From positions 8,817,632 through 8,881,631 of the forward strand of contig CM044867.1 in the NCBI GenBank assembly GCA_024500155.1: 64,000 bases of DNA, written 5' to 3'. Numbering within the stretch: position 1 is the stretch's first letter; every line of letters starts with the position of its first letter. Below, one piece after another: positions 23,234 to 35,589 of this stretch. Both the position numbers and the translations under genes were made by a program. The notes under the pieces are model-generated. The model was not told where the DNA came from, did no database searches, and worked only from the letters and a program-made list of their open reading frames with translations. Origin of the DNA: Chenopodium formosanum (lineage: Eukaryota; Streptophyta; Magnoliopsida; Caryophyllales; Amaranthaceae).

Positions 23234-23650
23234 TTTTGTACTTAATATACTTGCTCCTCCCTTTTCTTAAAGTTCATATATCATTATGCAGCTAATGTGT
23301 GACCCGGGCTTCGCTCCGAGTGATACTTTAAATAATTTCATTTTCATATAATACGCTTTGAAAGTTATGTTAACTTTTATATTGTGGATAAATTAGAATA
23401 CAATGACAAAAATAACTTGTTTTGAATGTATTTTGTTTTTATTCCACATTCTAATTATTGTATTAATATATAAATATGAATTAATAAAACATGATTTATA
23501 TCTAGCTAAGATGGTAATACGTATTGTTTTCATTCAATTAGGTTTTGGGTTCAAATCTGATGTGGTGTAATATTTGTGTGAGAAAGGTTACACGTGGCAC
23601 ATACAAAAATTTGAAACATGGTTTAATATATAGTATAGATATCATTGTTA

Positions 23651-24191
23651 CTCCCTCCGTTTTTTTTAGGAGAGTAATAAAATATTGTGAGTGGGTGAAT
23701 AAATTATTATATAGTGAGATGGTGACTATGAAAGAGAAGGTATACGAGAGATGATAGATAATTTTATTATTTAAGTGGGGACCATGAAAAAAAGAGAAAT
23801 GATGAAATAATTTGAGAGGAGTTTAAAGTAAGAAAGAGAAATGATAAAATATACTTCCTCTTTTTTTATAGTTGCAACACACATTTTATCACGGTATTTA
23901 AAAAAAATGGATCTCACATGATATAATACACTTAATATAGGGTTAATACGTTGCTAAGTGTATAATCAAGTTGGCCATGTGTTTTTAATAAAGGTAATAG
24001 CATAATTTTCACCGTAAAAACCTTGCTTTTATGGTGTGTTGCAACTATTATGACATTTCCATTTTCAGGAAGTATTGCAACTATTGTGACATTTCCATTT
24101 TAAGGAAGTGTTGCAACTATAAAGAAACGGAGGAAGTAGTATAAAGTTACCAAATATAAAAGTGATGCAAATAAAAAAAAAACGGAGAGAG
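23651..24191. mobile_element. Stowaway-like MITE (outer of a nested pair)
   Basis: TA-flanked ends CTCCCTCCGTTTTTTTT (23651) and AAAAACGGAGAGAG (to 24191) are inverted copies. A second MITE is inserted inside, at 23854-24136. Confidence 0.7.
23854..24136. mobile_element. Stowaway MITE, TTGCAACAC subfamily (inner)
   Basis: Bounded by TA, with ends CTTCCTCTTTTTTTATAG and AAGAAACGGAGGAAG. It shares the GTTGCAAC, CACATGATATAATACACTT and TGTGACATTTCCATTTT blocks with 35753-35995 and 54978-55227. In this copy a short block (GCAACTATTGTGACATTTCC type) is duplicated near the right end. Confidence 0.8.
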
Positions 24192-25061
24192 TATTATTAT
24201 ATCAGATTATCAGGTATCATCATGTAAATATTTTTAATGCGTATAATCGTAGTGATTTTTGAGGAACACATACCCACTACGTCTTTTTGGTCAGTGAAAC
24301 CTTAATGGCATAGAAAACACAGTGTTACACTACCCACATCTATTTTAAAGGAAAACAAGCTCAAGCTCATGCTTAATATTTGATCTAGCCTCAAAGCCAA
24401 CAATTTTCAAACTTTCAAAAATAAGTCAAGATCATATCGAGGACTCAGAGGCGTCATTAATCTGTGTGTCTAGGGGGAAGATGGGCTTTCGTATATAGAG
24501 CCAAGTGAAGTTGCACATGAAATGCCATAAAAATAAGCAATATGCACATTCAAATAAACTCCTAAATTTTTTTCATATACAGGATTACAGGAAGCATAGC
24601 ATGTTTTAAATTGATGCCAACATATTACGAGTACAACGAAGAGTAAGTAGCCCATTTCCGACCTAGATATTAACAAAATTTGGGCAAAATGATAATTTTT
24701 TTTAAGGAAATTTTAAACTATTCCTGCATTATATCTTCCCAATGCCCACAACGGTCCGATGCGCCTTTTTTTGCATTCGAACATTTTTAAAAAGCCACAG
24801 ATTAAGGGACAAAATGGCCCAAGTTACCATGTTGCACAGCAAGCCTCAGTCCCCACATTACACTCAGCATTGCAGCAACCACGCAACAAAAAAGGAGACA
24901 CCCTAATCTTTTCATTTCTCCATAATTGATCCACAAGACCCAACATCAATGGCTTCCAGTTATGTGTTGTGGGCCCCACACCAATTTCCTGTTTCAACCG
25001 AATCTACACTGTCCGATCAGATCTCAAAAGACCCTCCCACCGGCCACCGGCATGGCGTGTG
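24192..25061. other. Intergenic DNA and 3' flank of the DUF641 gene
   Basis: No gene recognised. It contains the presumed 3' UTR of the - strand gene. Short open frames at 24470-24676 and 24969-25160 are not convincing. Confidence 0.4.
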
Positions 25062-26486
25062 TTACGCACCAGAGAGATACACCTGAGACTGGATAATAGT
25101 TTTACCAATCTTGAACCCGGGTACTACTGTGAAGGCAACACATGGTTCGGCTTCTGGTAAGAAAGCCTCATCTGAGACACTTTCCATGTAGACCTCTGAA
25201 AACCGACACCTTTTCTTGAACTGGAAGATTGAAGCCACAGGGTCGAAAGAAAATGCCAAGCAATGAAGAAGCCATACCCTCTTAGCCATTTCTGCAAATG
25301 AGGTAAAGAAGGCAGTATCTGGGTAATCACCAGAATTCACAAGGTTTCTCTGGGTCAAGTTTCCAAAGAAGGATGACTCCATCTTTGGGTGCACTAGCCT
25401 CAAGTACTTGGCTCGGCAAAACTTTCCAAACGTTGACTTGGGCTTCTGGCATAGATAATCCTTTGCTTTAACTGACTTCAACTCGGTGAATCTCTCGAAA
25501 AACAGCCTTCGGCGCTGCTTATGTTCTGGTAAAGATTCGTTAGGGAGTGCAAAGTTAGGAATGTGGAAACTGTCAAACATTTCTTTGCTCACAAATGACT
25601 CGAATGTGAAGCATCTGTGCTCATGTTTCCAGTATGAAACACTGGGATGGATAACATTAGCCGCTGCCTCCAGATTCCACCCAGCAGACTGCATCTCATT
25701 GACCATTAGCTTCACAAACGTCCGAATAGATCTTACTGTATGCCTGAGAACGGGGATGAAATGGTTAGGACTTAATCCTGACATGTGAAGATTGTCCAGG
25801 ACAGCAAGTGAGCCACTAGCATTTAGTCTTTTCTCAATCAACCTGTTCTCTTTCTTAAATTCCTCTAGTTTCTCCTTTAGGAATGTGATTTCGGACTCTT
25901 TCAGCTTGACCTCATACTCTAACTTTTTTGCCGTAATCCCATAAGTTTTCACCATGTTCTTCTGCTCTTGCAACTCGTATGTGAGTAAACCCTTTTCAGG
26001 GAGTGGATCAAACTGTTTCTTGGTGAAACACTGTTTTACCTCCGATAAAGTCTTCAACTCAGAGACCACCATCTCATCAGAAGATTGAATTCCTTCGGCA
26101 TCGTAGGGAGATTGTGCAAATTGTAATTGAGCATAGGCAGCTTTGATAGATGAAATGCTGGCAAACACTTTTGCAAGAACAGCTTCGCGAGCTATCCTAT
26201 TGGCAACCTCTTCATCTTGTTTCTCGCCCAATTTGCAGTGAACAACATGAACTAGCTCAGCCTTGATTTTTTCCTGAGGCTTCATCTCCCTGGACTTGTC
26301 ATGAGGCTTCGACTCCCAGATCTTTTCTTGCGGTTTTACCTCCTGGATCTTTTCTTTTGTTTTTACTCTTTGTAGTCCATCGGATGGGGTAATTCCAGTG
26401 ACTGCACGAACATGCAGGACCTTTGAGATTGCTCGAGCTATCCTACTCTTACTTGGAGTTGTTGCTGGCCGCTTAACTGAATCCAT
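25062..26486 (-). CDS. DUF641/GIL1-IRKI family protein (At1g53380-like)
   Basis: This 474-residue protein is uninterrupted in one exon. From the N-terminus it has a basic leader (MDSVKRPATTPSKSRIAR), a Lys/Glu-rich stretch with an imperfect ~10-residue repeat (VKPQEKI, SKPHDKS, MKPQEKI; residues ~45-75), then the DUF641 region with FASISSIKAAYAQLQFAQSPYD (residues ~110-130). A coiled coil follows (KKLEYEVKLKESEITFLKEK, ~190-225). The conserved C-terminal half includes FVKLMVNEMQSAGW, RCFTFESFVSKEMF, CRAKYLRLVHPKME and VAFTVVPGFKIG. GIL1 (GRAVITROPIC IN THE LIGHT 1) acts in light control of gravitropism, but the role of this subgroup is poorly known. The start is the ATG at 26486; bases just before it read CCTTATTCAG, a strong 3' splice site, so a 5' UTR intron is likely and the upstream in-frame residues are intronic. 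Confidence 0.92.
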   Translation of the reverse strand: MDSVKRPATTPSKSRIARAISKVLHVRAVTGITPSDGLQRVKTKEKIQEVKPQEKIWESKPHDKSREMKPQEKIKAELVHVVHCKLGEKQDEEVANRIAREAVLAKVFASISSIKAAYAQLQFAQSPYDAEGIQSSDEMVVSELKTLSEVKQCFTKKQFDPLPEKGLLTYELQEQKNMVKTYGITAKKLEYEVKLKESEITFLKEKLEEFKKENRLIEKRLNASGSLAVLDNLHMSGLSPNHFIPVLRHTVRSIRTFVKLMVNEMQSAGWNLEAAANVIHPSVSYWKHEHRCFTFESFVSKEMFDSFHIPNFALPNESLPEHKQRRRLFFERFTELKSVKAKDYLCQKPKSTFGKFCRAKYLRLVHPKMESSFFGNLTQRNLVNSGDYPDTAFFTSFAEMAKRVWLLHCLAFSFDPVASIFQFKKRCRFSEVYMESVSDEAFLPEAEPCVAFTVVPGFKIGKTIIQSQVYLSGA

Positions 26487-29269
26487 CTGAATAAGGAACA
26501 GAATAGACAGAGTTAAAACTAAAATTTCAGAGTAGTACTGGGCAAGAAAATCAATAACCAAGCACTGCAAAGGAGTTGCAATGATTATAATTTTGAGAAT
26601 ATACATCAAAAAGAAAAAGTAAGATTTGCTTTAATACTTAGATCGAAGCCATTACACAAGATATACATACTTTATTTAGTCTTTGAGGGTTCACAATTGC
26701 TTTCCTATAAAGTGCAAAAAAAGGTGGAAGCTAGGACCAGGCAAAAGGAAAATGAACATGGAGACAAGAGGAACAAGTAGAGCAGAGCAAACTAAAAAAC
26801 AGAGCTCAGAAGTGCATATGCAAAAAGATACCTCCTAAAAAGTGTGCCAAATATTTAGCCCAAAGAACATGAAGGTGCGTTGGTTAGATTGACATAATTT
26901 ACGCAAGATTACAGATGAAATTTTGAACCAGAGATATTAACCACATACAAGTTATACTTGTAGCTTCCATAAACATTAATTATCAATCTCCACACTACAA
27001 TGCACACAGACAGCACATATGGCAAAGCTTGCCCCATATATAATTTGTAAATTGATCCAATGCTTCCTAAACAAGCTAAATCCAATCTGAAAAAAGGAAG
27101 GACGCCGGTTGAGTTTCCAAGAACAGACATAGTTTAAACATTACTATTTTATAAGTTTGCAGCAGCTCGAGCATTAAGACGAAATGAGCACATCTCGATT
27201 ATAGCCATTTCTGTCGATTTCACAAACTAGCAAACAAAATTTTGAATATTTTATAATTTAAGATTCCTTGAACCGTGTGTTTATATAAAAGAACAAGGTC
27301 ATAGTTTAAGAACAAAATGATATAGAATCCTATGAAAGCAATTCTAGAATCAGTAAATTATTATGCACTGCAAGATCAAGGATGAATAATGGATTCTTTG
27401 ACCATAATCTTGAGTACAAACATCAAAAAGAGACATCAACAAGCCTCATCCTACACTAGAGCCAAATAATCAAAATGTATTAGTTCTTATATACCAGTTT
27501 TAATCCCAAATTTGTGGGGGCAAACCGGCAAATGATGCACCAAGCACAAATTACAAGCCAATAAACCTCGACCTTCAATCCCCAACCCTACTGTGACATA
27601 AAAAATGCCCCTAAACTCTAATGGCAAGTGAAGGATAAACAAAAGCTAGTGTTACATTCAGACTTTTGGCCTTCCAAAGAGAAGAATCCCCACTTCACAA
27701 GCATATAATAACATTTTATGAAGTCACAAAACACACAAAGGCCCTCCTCCGAAGGGAAAAAAAAGGAGAAATTAGGTAAGGAAAGCACAAAAGGACCATA
27801 GGTACACCGTCTTATTTGACCGTTGAAAGAGATTTTTTGAGAGAAAACACACAACACAATGCTCACAGAATAATCAAAAGTTTACTGAATAAACAAGTAG
27901 GCAAGCAAAAAAAACAAGCATCAACAGGATCCATGCTACACTAGGTTATATGCTTAATTATCTCCATATAATCACTTAATGAAGGCTAGCTGTTAATTTG
28001 GTGTTGATCAGTGATCACAGTTGCCACTCACCATCAAGTGTCACTTCTGTCCGATTCGGTTCAAGATCATATTACTTAAATCAAATCTAACTAGTAAAAG
28101 GTTGTTTCCCCAACATGCCGAGTGATTTTCTCTAATCTCATGACAGTACAATCATCATTCCACATACAATATGATCCCACCGCCCACCGGTGGCATCAAT
28201 TACGCCAAAAACAGTCTAAATGAGCACAATTTTATCACTAGCTAATGTAGAGTTGAGAATTTGTTGAAAACTTGTCTCCCATTAACCCACATTAAAAAAA
28301 AAAAGACAGAAAACCAACAGTAAATTGAAAGTCACTTAATCAAGATTAATAATTCAATAACACAAATTTTACTCTAAAACCACCGGGGAATGAAATGATT
28401 TAAGCTCACTACTGTTTATTTTCACTCCCACTAATTAGATACAGTAAAATACTGTACTAGCAAGAAAAAGCAAAAAAATTACTATTATAATGATTACCCC
28501 GGGCATATTATAGAGAGAAAAAGACAACTTGCAATAAACAAAGATAAGGGTAGATCTAAAATAATGTGAGGCAGTACAACTCCAACTTTAGCTTTACCTT
28601 TTTTCGGTACTACTACAAACTTTATTTTCTGGATGTTATATAACTTTGTCTAATAGCTTCAGAAAATAGATCTATTTAGGATTCTTTGACGCACTCAAAA
28701 AATTCCTGCAATGTAAAATCTTACCCATATACGTTCATACGTTCCAAAAAGTATCCCATGAAAACAAAAAAAAAATTAAAAAAATAAACATGCATGCATT
28801 TAGGATTTTTGGTCCGTCAATTGTCACAGTGTCACTATGAGTCACTGTGACCCACTTTTGCATTAAAAAAAGCAGGACCACTCAGCCCCCCTCCCCCCCA
28901 ATTTCGTCAGGGATTCCCTTCTGTACATGGACAATTTATACTGCATCTGAATATAATTATTATCATATATTTGTCAAGCTCACGTAGGACCCATATCTAT
29001 ATTTGACCCAACGCAAAGAAAATGATGTGAAATACTCGTATATTACAAGTCAGGACTCTTTCTGAGTTACAGATTAATACTCTGTACTGACTAAACAATT
29101 TATCCGTGATTTTATGAGAGAGCTTCAGTTTATCTCCTCAGTAAACAAAATCGTTTAAGTAGCAAGATTGCATATATCAACAAAATTGACTAAATATCAT
29201 AGCATTTTCGTAATTATATCAACACTTATAACACCCATGTTTAATCCAAAGCATAAAGTTGATTTATTT
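26487..29269 (-). other. Probable 5' UTR intron of the DUF641 gene, or its upstream region
   Basis: A 3' splice site abuts the start codon at 26486. No coding sequence is seen upstream. A hairpin GTCACAGTG/CACTGTGAC lies at about 28825-28852. The position of the donor exon is not fixed. Confidence 0.35.
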
Positions 29270-29498
29270 GGGTTCGTTTGGCATTGTTCTGGTTTTCTGT
29301 TTTTTGGTTTTTTGTTTTTTATAAAAGTATATGATATATGTCATATAATGAATAAACAATTATTTTAACTTATTAAAATCATAATATTGAAAACTGACAA
29401 CAGAAAAGTGAAAACTCCTTTATCATGTTTTCTGTTTTTGGTTTTTAGTTTTCAAAAAAACAGGAAAATAAAAACAAAAAACGATGCCAAACAAGCCC
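29270..29498. mobile_element. MITE with GGGTTCGTTTGGCAT ends
   Basis: The left end GGGTTCGTTTGGCATTGTT and right end AACGATGCCAAACAAGCCC are inverted copies. The interior has matching TTTTCTGTTTTT and AAAACAGAAAA blocks. PIF/Harbinger- or hAT-like; the target duplication (possibly TTT) is not decisive. Confidence 0.65.
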
Positions 29499-30580
29499 TT
29501 TACAATTCAATTATCAAAGTGATAAACTATTTGATTTTTCTCTAAAAACCATCAATATCCTTAAAGACTCTACATATTGACAAAAAACTATACAAAGTTG
29601 ATCATAAAGGTATGTATACAATTAACCTTTACATCTATATCATATACTCCCTCCATTTCATTAATTGATTGACACAGTTTCACTAGACATACATGTCAAT
29701 GCATAAGTGTTTATCAAAGACCAAATTGTAATTAAATTGAGTAATTTAATTACAACCTTGTCATTTGCTTTACATTCCAAGTTTCTCAATATAACCTACC
29801 CTTGAAAAGTACTAGTACTCCATATAAAACTAAATACATTTCTTCTAATGGTATTAGTTTAGAAATTTATAATAAAATTATGTGTCCATTAGTGGTATCA
29901 CGGTCAAAGCTAAAAATGTCTACTTTTCTTGCATACATATTTTTCCCCAAAATATTTCAAAAAAACAAAACTCTTCAATCAACCATTAGATTTAGAACAA
30001 CATAGTCAAGATTCATTTATATCATGATAACATATGCTTTAAATACACATCAATCAAAATCCAACGATTGCAACCACACAAACCCCACGATTCCTCCACG
30101 TGGCAACACCAACCCCTGATGTACGGTCAAGATTTCATCTCAAAAATCCGAATTAAACTTGAGCGTGTGAACAAAAAAAAATGTTCTGAATTCTGATACA
30201 TGTACATATACGGCCAATAAATCATACTGGACACGTGTACGGCTTATATTACTCAGAAAAAAAATCAGAATAAATTAAAACAAAAGATAGAGAAATAAAT
30301 TCGTCCTTTCACCTTGAAAAAATGTGACGATAAATTGCGCGTGGTTTCTGCCTTAACTTAGCCTTTCAACATGACATTTCTCTCTCTGTCTCTTATGCAG
30401 GGCGCCTGCTAAATACAAACAAAAACAACAATTCAGCTACAGCAGTTTCACCTTACAAAACGACGTCACTTTATTCAATAAAAATTAATAAAAATAAAAA
30501 AAAAAAAAAAAAAAAAGGGGGACAAATTTACCATAGTTTAGAGGCAGTTAATACTTATTATTAAATTAAAATATATACAG
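29499..30580. other. AT-rich non-coding DNA
   Basis: It holds a lone Stowaway-like left end (CTCCCTCCATTTCATTAATTG from 29647) without a matching right end, and a poly(A) run at about 30498-30516. No gene. Confidence 0.4.
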
Positions 30581-30880
30581 TTAAATTAAAATGAAAAGTT
30601 TATTAATTTGAAAATTTTGAAGAATTTTTGGAAACTGTTTTTCAAAATGAAATGATTTATGACATTTTAAAAAACGTCGTATTCGATAGTATTTGACATA
30701 TTGAACAGAAATAATTATACAATGAGATTAAAATGAAAAGTTTATTTTGGAATTAATTTGAAAATTTTGAAGAATTTTTGGAAGTTTGTTTTTGAAATTT
30801 TGAGCAATTTTGATAATGAAATGATTTATGACATTTGCAAAAATGTCGTATTCAATAGTATTTGACTTCAAATATTGATT
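30581..30880. repeat. Tandem duplication, two copies of about 135-150 bp
   Basis: ATGAAAAGTTTATT, AATTTGAAAATTTTGAAG, ATGAAATGATTTATGACATTT and GTCGTATTC(G/A)ATAGTATTTGAC occur in the same order at about 30591-30700 and again at about 30731-30870. Confidence 0.7.
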
Positions 30881-31199
30881 AAAATGAATAAAATTGACGT
30901 AAGATTATTATTCTAAGGAAAAAGCGCCGAAAGTGAGAAAACGCAAATTAAAGCGAGTTAAATGCTGCAATAATGGCGAATAATTTGCTGGAAACAAATA
31001 AAAGAAAATTCAAAAAATTACGGAAAAGTTGAGTAAACACAATGTCGTTAATCTTACCGAAAATGAAGATATTTTTGTCGATAGTTTGGTGAAGTGTCGA
31101 AAACGAAAAATTCAACGAACTTCGATTTCAGATGTTTTACCAACCCTAATTTGCGAGATAATTCGTTCGTCCGCCTCAAATTAATCAACGAAAAATCGG

Positions 31200-31460
31200 A
31201 TGAACAATCAACGAACTTCAATCAATTTCACCAACAACAAAAAAACACGATTTTCTAAAAGAAGATTTCGACGCTTTTAGACGGAGAAAGTGACGAGCTC
31301 GAAAGAAGGAAAAATGGCGAAGCTCGAAGAGAGAGAAAAAATGGCGGAGATTAGAGGAGAGAGAGAAAGCGGGAGGAAGTGTTTTTGCGGAGAAAAGTGT
31401 TTGGACAGAGAGAAAGAGGGGGGGTGATTGGGGAATTAAAAAGGGCTTAGGTTTTGGTCA
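31200..31460 (-). promoter_or_regulatory. Candidate 5' leader and promoter of the DUF641 gene
   Basis: Read on the - strand this is strongly CT-rich (repeated TTTCTCTCTCTCC and TCTCCGCC), unlike its surroundings and typical of plant 5' leaders. The only - strand gene to the left is the DUF641 gene, which needs an upstream non-coding exon. The distance (about 4.8 kb) makes this inference only. Confidence 0.3.
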
Positions 31461-31879
31461 ATTTGTTGTGGGTGAAATTACGAAATTGACCTTGGGGTTT
31501 GTTGAGTATTACGGGGGGTTTGATTGGATGTGTGAGTAACGTTCGGAAAGGCGGTGAGGCTAGATTTGGAATTTCGAGTTTAGTTGAGTTACGAGGAATT
31601 GAGGATTGTTGTGTATAGCGTCTGTAGTATATAACGCAGGTGTGTAGAAGTGTAGCTAATTAAAGGTGTGTTTTCGTATGAATTTTCGTTTTCTTTTTCA
31701 TCTACCCACCACCTCTCATTTCCCCCAATTACTACGTATATCTACTGTTTGTAATGGTTAAGTATTGGGATATAGCTGCATTTAGTACATGATAAGTAAA
31801 TACGGAGTACGGAGTAGTATTTATAACATAAAAGAGTGGTGGAATTTTTTTTTATCTAATGAAGTAGTGGTACAGCTGC

Positions 31880-32150
31880 TAGGGGTGTCCGTTCGGACTT
31901 TAGATTGGACTGAAGCCTAGTCTAATCCAATCAAAAATATATTTGGACTCTCATTTAATAGTCCAAATCCAATGTATTCAAAATCCAATCCAAATTAAAA
32001 TCTCGTCGTCCGAATCCAGTCCGATCCAATCCGAATTAATAATAAAAAAAATTTCCTAAGAAATTCATAAGAATCATAACTCTAACAAAACAAACTTTAA
32101 ATTGTAATAAGGGGATTTGGGCTTACTAATTAATGTTATATGGGTTGAGG

Positions 32151-32191
<41 letters not shown>

Positions 32192-32436
32192 CATCATTAT
32201 TATTATTATTATTATTTATTTTTTTATATACATTATATTTATAAATTCGGACTATTTGGACTGGATTGGACTTTCTGGACTTAAAAAATTTGAATACAAA
32301 TCCAATCCAAAAATCCGAATTTCAAAATTTTTGAGTCCAAATCCAATCCAAATTAAAAAAAAGTCCAATCCGAATAACTTATTTGGACTGGATTGAATTG
32401 GATTTCGGACTAGAGTCCGAATAATGGACACACCTA
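31880..32436. mobile_element. hAT-type MITE with exact target duplication
   Basis: Starts TAGGGGTGTCCGTTCGGACT and ends, inverted, TAGGTGTGTCCATTATTCGG. An exact 8 bp duplication ACAGCTGC lies at 31872-31879 and 32437-32444. The interior is a set of inverted GATTGGACT/AGTCCAATC blocks with a TTA microsatellite in the middle. No coding capacity. Same family as 7032-7590. Confidence 0.9.
32151..32220. repeat. (TTA)n microsatellite
   Basis: About 65-70 bp of TTA repeat with one TCATCA interruption, at the centre of the hAT MITE. Confidence 0.95.
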
Positions 32437-32663
32437 ACAGCTGCTGTGCCATTGTTATTTGTTGTTAACTATAATGCCTATAAATAGTACGAGTACTACT
32501 AAAACAACTTATACTCTAGTAGTATAAAATATATGTATAATAGTATATTGAAAATATCACTATAAGTATAATACGAGTAGTACATTAAAAGTACCACCGT
32601 AGCAATAAAAAATCACAAAAATTAAGTGAATTTACCAGTTAGCCTATGCATCCCAAACAAATA

Positions 32664-32880
32664 CTCCCTTCGTCCCTTATTTTTTACCCCATAGCAAATA
32701 TATGGGTCAAACTTAAAAAATTTGACTATGAATATATTTATGTGAGATCTTGCTAAAATCGTCTTATAGTATATTTTATTAATATCAAGTTTTTATAATT
32801 TTTACGCATATAGATTTGAAGATATATTCATTTGAATACCATAAAAAGTCAAATGGGGCAAAAATAAGGGATAGAGGGAG
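32664..32880. mobile_element. Stowaway MITE
   Basis: TA on each side (32662-32663, 32881-32882); ends CTCCCTTCGTCCCTTATTTTT and AAAATAAGGGATAGAGGGAG. 217 bp, with near-perfect inverted halves around GTCAAA/TTTGAC. Confidence 0.85.
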
Positions 32881-33039
32881 TAGCACCTATGCGTCTAGTT
32901 GCACTCGTTCATAATGAAGGTTAGTTTTTACTCTCATCTGATGATTAAATGAAAAATAATTATGAAATGATTATAAAATACTCATGGGAGTACAGTGCAT
33001 TCGGGAATTGTAGAAATCTACTTTTGGCCTCCTGTCTCG

Positions 33040-34432
33040 ACAGGAAGTGCAATGACGACAAATAAAACCATCTTCGTGTTGGATCAAAGTGACGAATGCT
33101 TATGGATAACTGGTTAAGCCACAAAACACAAAAGACTAACCCAAATAAAAGAACAAGGCCAACACAAGGTCCAATCAACTAAACCGGATCATAATTAGGC
33201 TTAAGGTCGTGCTTAAAACCCAATAATGACGGATTTAGGAGCGTCTAGGTTAAAATAAAAGCTGCCGCGGAAAATGTCGCGCGCATCTCACAAAGTCGCG
33301 CTCAGCAGTCGCGCGCACCCCGCGCAACTTCTGGAGATGCGCTCGCGAAAGATTCAGAATATTAAAATATTGGAAAATCGAATCTTACCATAGAGCTGCG
33401 CGCAAGACAAATAGTTGCGCGCGTATACCGCGCGCGACACCTGCTGCGGCAGAATGCTCTAAACCCTAAACCTAATCATTCCCTATAAATAAAACCCTAA
33501 TCCGAGGCTTCAAGACACACAGAAAATTAACCTAAATCCTGGTAGAATACTTGTGAACTTGTGCATCCAAACCCTCTTGCCCTAAACACTCACCTTTTTC
33601 GATATTTTGTTACTACGGTGGAGGTTCCCCAACAAGAAGGAGTCCATAAGTGTTCTAAACGGAGATCTAGCAAAGAGAAGTGGTAAATTCCCGAACACTT
33701 AGTTAAATCACTTTTATTTTCATTGTTTAAAACAACTTTAATTGATTAATTAGTGTTGTTTGATCACCTTAAAATAATAAATTAATTAATTTCACATAGT
33801 ATTCTTTCGTTAATCAAGATTAGAATTGAATAAAATAAATGTTGGTTGATCACTTAAGTCAAGACGAACATTGTTTATTTTATTGTTCTTTTCACGAATT
33901 TGATTAAATAAAAATAAAGACCTTGCGATGTAATTCCTATATCATTAATGCGTGTAAATAAAATCAACTAACTTAGTTTTTAGGTATCGCGTTGCATATA
34001 TTGTTTGGCAATAAAATTGTGCAAATGAAGAGCTAGTAGAGGCCACACTAGGGCTAGGATCGCGATTCCCCTCTAAAGGGAACGTTAACTTAGTACCCTC
34101 GCTCCCGAACTCATTTTTGGTTTCTAGACCAATTTGGGCATGGGTAAACTTATGATTCATGCTAAATATCCCTTGAACTCTACTTGGGAGAAAGGCATGA
34201 ACGAGGTTTATGGGTTTTCCTAAAACTCATTGGCGACTCCTACTTGTTTCTTGCAAAAAAGCGTGTATGATAGAATCATCTCTAATTCAAGGTCTCCCAA
34301 ACAGTCAGGAATTCAAATCCTAATACACCATAACAAATGTAAAGTCCTAGGCTTTAAACGGCCTTGGGCATCTAAGGAGAAGGATCCCCTACGATGGGAA
34401 CACCCTCCTTATAGTGGCGACTCCACTGGGGA
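33040..34432 (+). mobile_element. LTR and primer-binding site of a Tat/Ogre-like gypsy element
   Basis: A unit of about 1.3 kb contains a CG-rich segment (GTCGCGCGC-type motifs, 33260-33450), a TATA-like CCCTATAAATAAAACCC (33481-33497), transcript-like leader sequence, and finally TGGCGACTCCACTGGGGA at 34415-34432. The last matches the primer-binding site style of Tat/Ogre-type elements (tRNA-Arg, from memory). A similar TTGGCGACTCCTACTTG occurs about 190 bp earlier (34229), so the LTR edge is uncertain. No gag or pol follows; the interior has been lost. Short open frames here are not genes. Confidence 0.5.
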
Positions 34433-35589
34433 CTTAGAGGTTACATGATTAGTTCGTAGTTATGATTCAAGGTTTCCACCACCAGGTTGCCTATGGGTTG
34501 TAACGAGAACTAACTTTCCAACACCAGGTCCTAATGAGAAAGTGTAAGGAAAATTACAAAATTATATATGGCGGTAAGAAGGTAAAACAATTTGAGGGGT
34601 ATAATGGTCCGTACACTATTCATAAGAGCAATTTCCTACTTTTTATAAGGTAGAGAAATATTGTAGGATTGCAAGGATGGATATGGAGGCTTGTGGTTAA
34701 GGGATTATTTATTGTATGAGTAAAGTCGATTTGTTTCTTGTTCTTTATTCTTTAATTACCTTTACAAACATGTGTATATATTAAACATTAATAAGGCATT
34801 TATTGTTTCTTTCATTTTTATTTGTGGATAGTTGCATAAAACAACAAAAATTCATAAACGAGATTTGATCTTGTGACCCACAACATCTCAAAAAAAAAAA
34901 AAAAAAAAAAAAGAAGTTATAAAATGATCCAATGGAAGTTTACTTGCCAAATGACGCTTTCCATCATTCATTGCTCTTATTTTCACGCCATTAATTTATT
35001 ATATATAAAATTGAGTCATAAAGACATGAATGAATATAATTGCAAATTATGTCTATAAAAGATTTAAACACACAACATCAAGTTTAAACACTAGCTAGGT
35101 GTCTTACCACTAATCATTTATTGATGTATGCGTGTGTGCATTAAGAGGGCCATAAAGGCAGGTGATGAGAATCGATATATAACAAGTTCTAACCAAGTTA
35201 GTTATCCTTCACTCTCACAACTAATCATTATGTAACATTGAGAAGATTGCAAAGGAAAAATCAAATTGAAGTAAGTAAAAGACAATGTAAAAAAAATCAA
35301 ATTGAAGGAAGTAAAAGACAATGTTAAAACAAAAAAATTAAGAGAAGATTGCGTCATGAATTAAATATATAATTATAAATTTCATGTAATATTGTAATGA
35401 ACCGGAGCAATGTATGAACCGAATTACAAGTTGTATACGTAGTACTAAAACATTCCCCACCAACTAGACAATATTTGTTAATTTGGTTGGAAACTCATCT
35501 TATGACTTTGAGGTCACAAGTTCGAGCTCCACCAACTACAATTTGTTTGGGAGTAGAAGAACTCTCTTACCTCCCCCTTTATTCTCAAA
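34433..35589. other. Intergenic DNA, no gene seen
   Basis: AT-rich, with a poly(A) run at about 34891-34912 and a short duplicated CAAATTGAAG(T/G)AAGTAAAAGACAATGT block at about 35262-35325. Confidence 0.4.

Noticed and set aside
26487..26609. Extended N-terminus of the DUF641 protein (41 extra hydrophobic residues)
   Set aside because: A strong 3' splice site directly precedes the ATG at 26486, and family proteins begin with MDSV-like residues, so the extension is intron.
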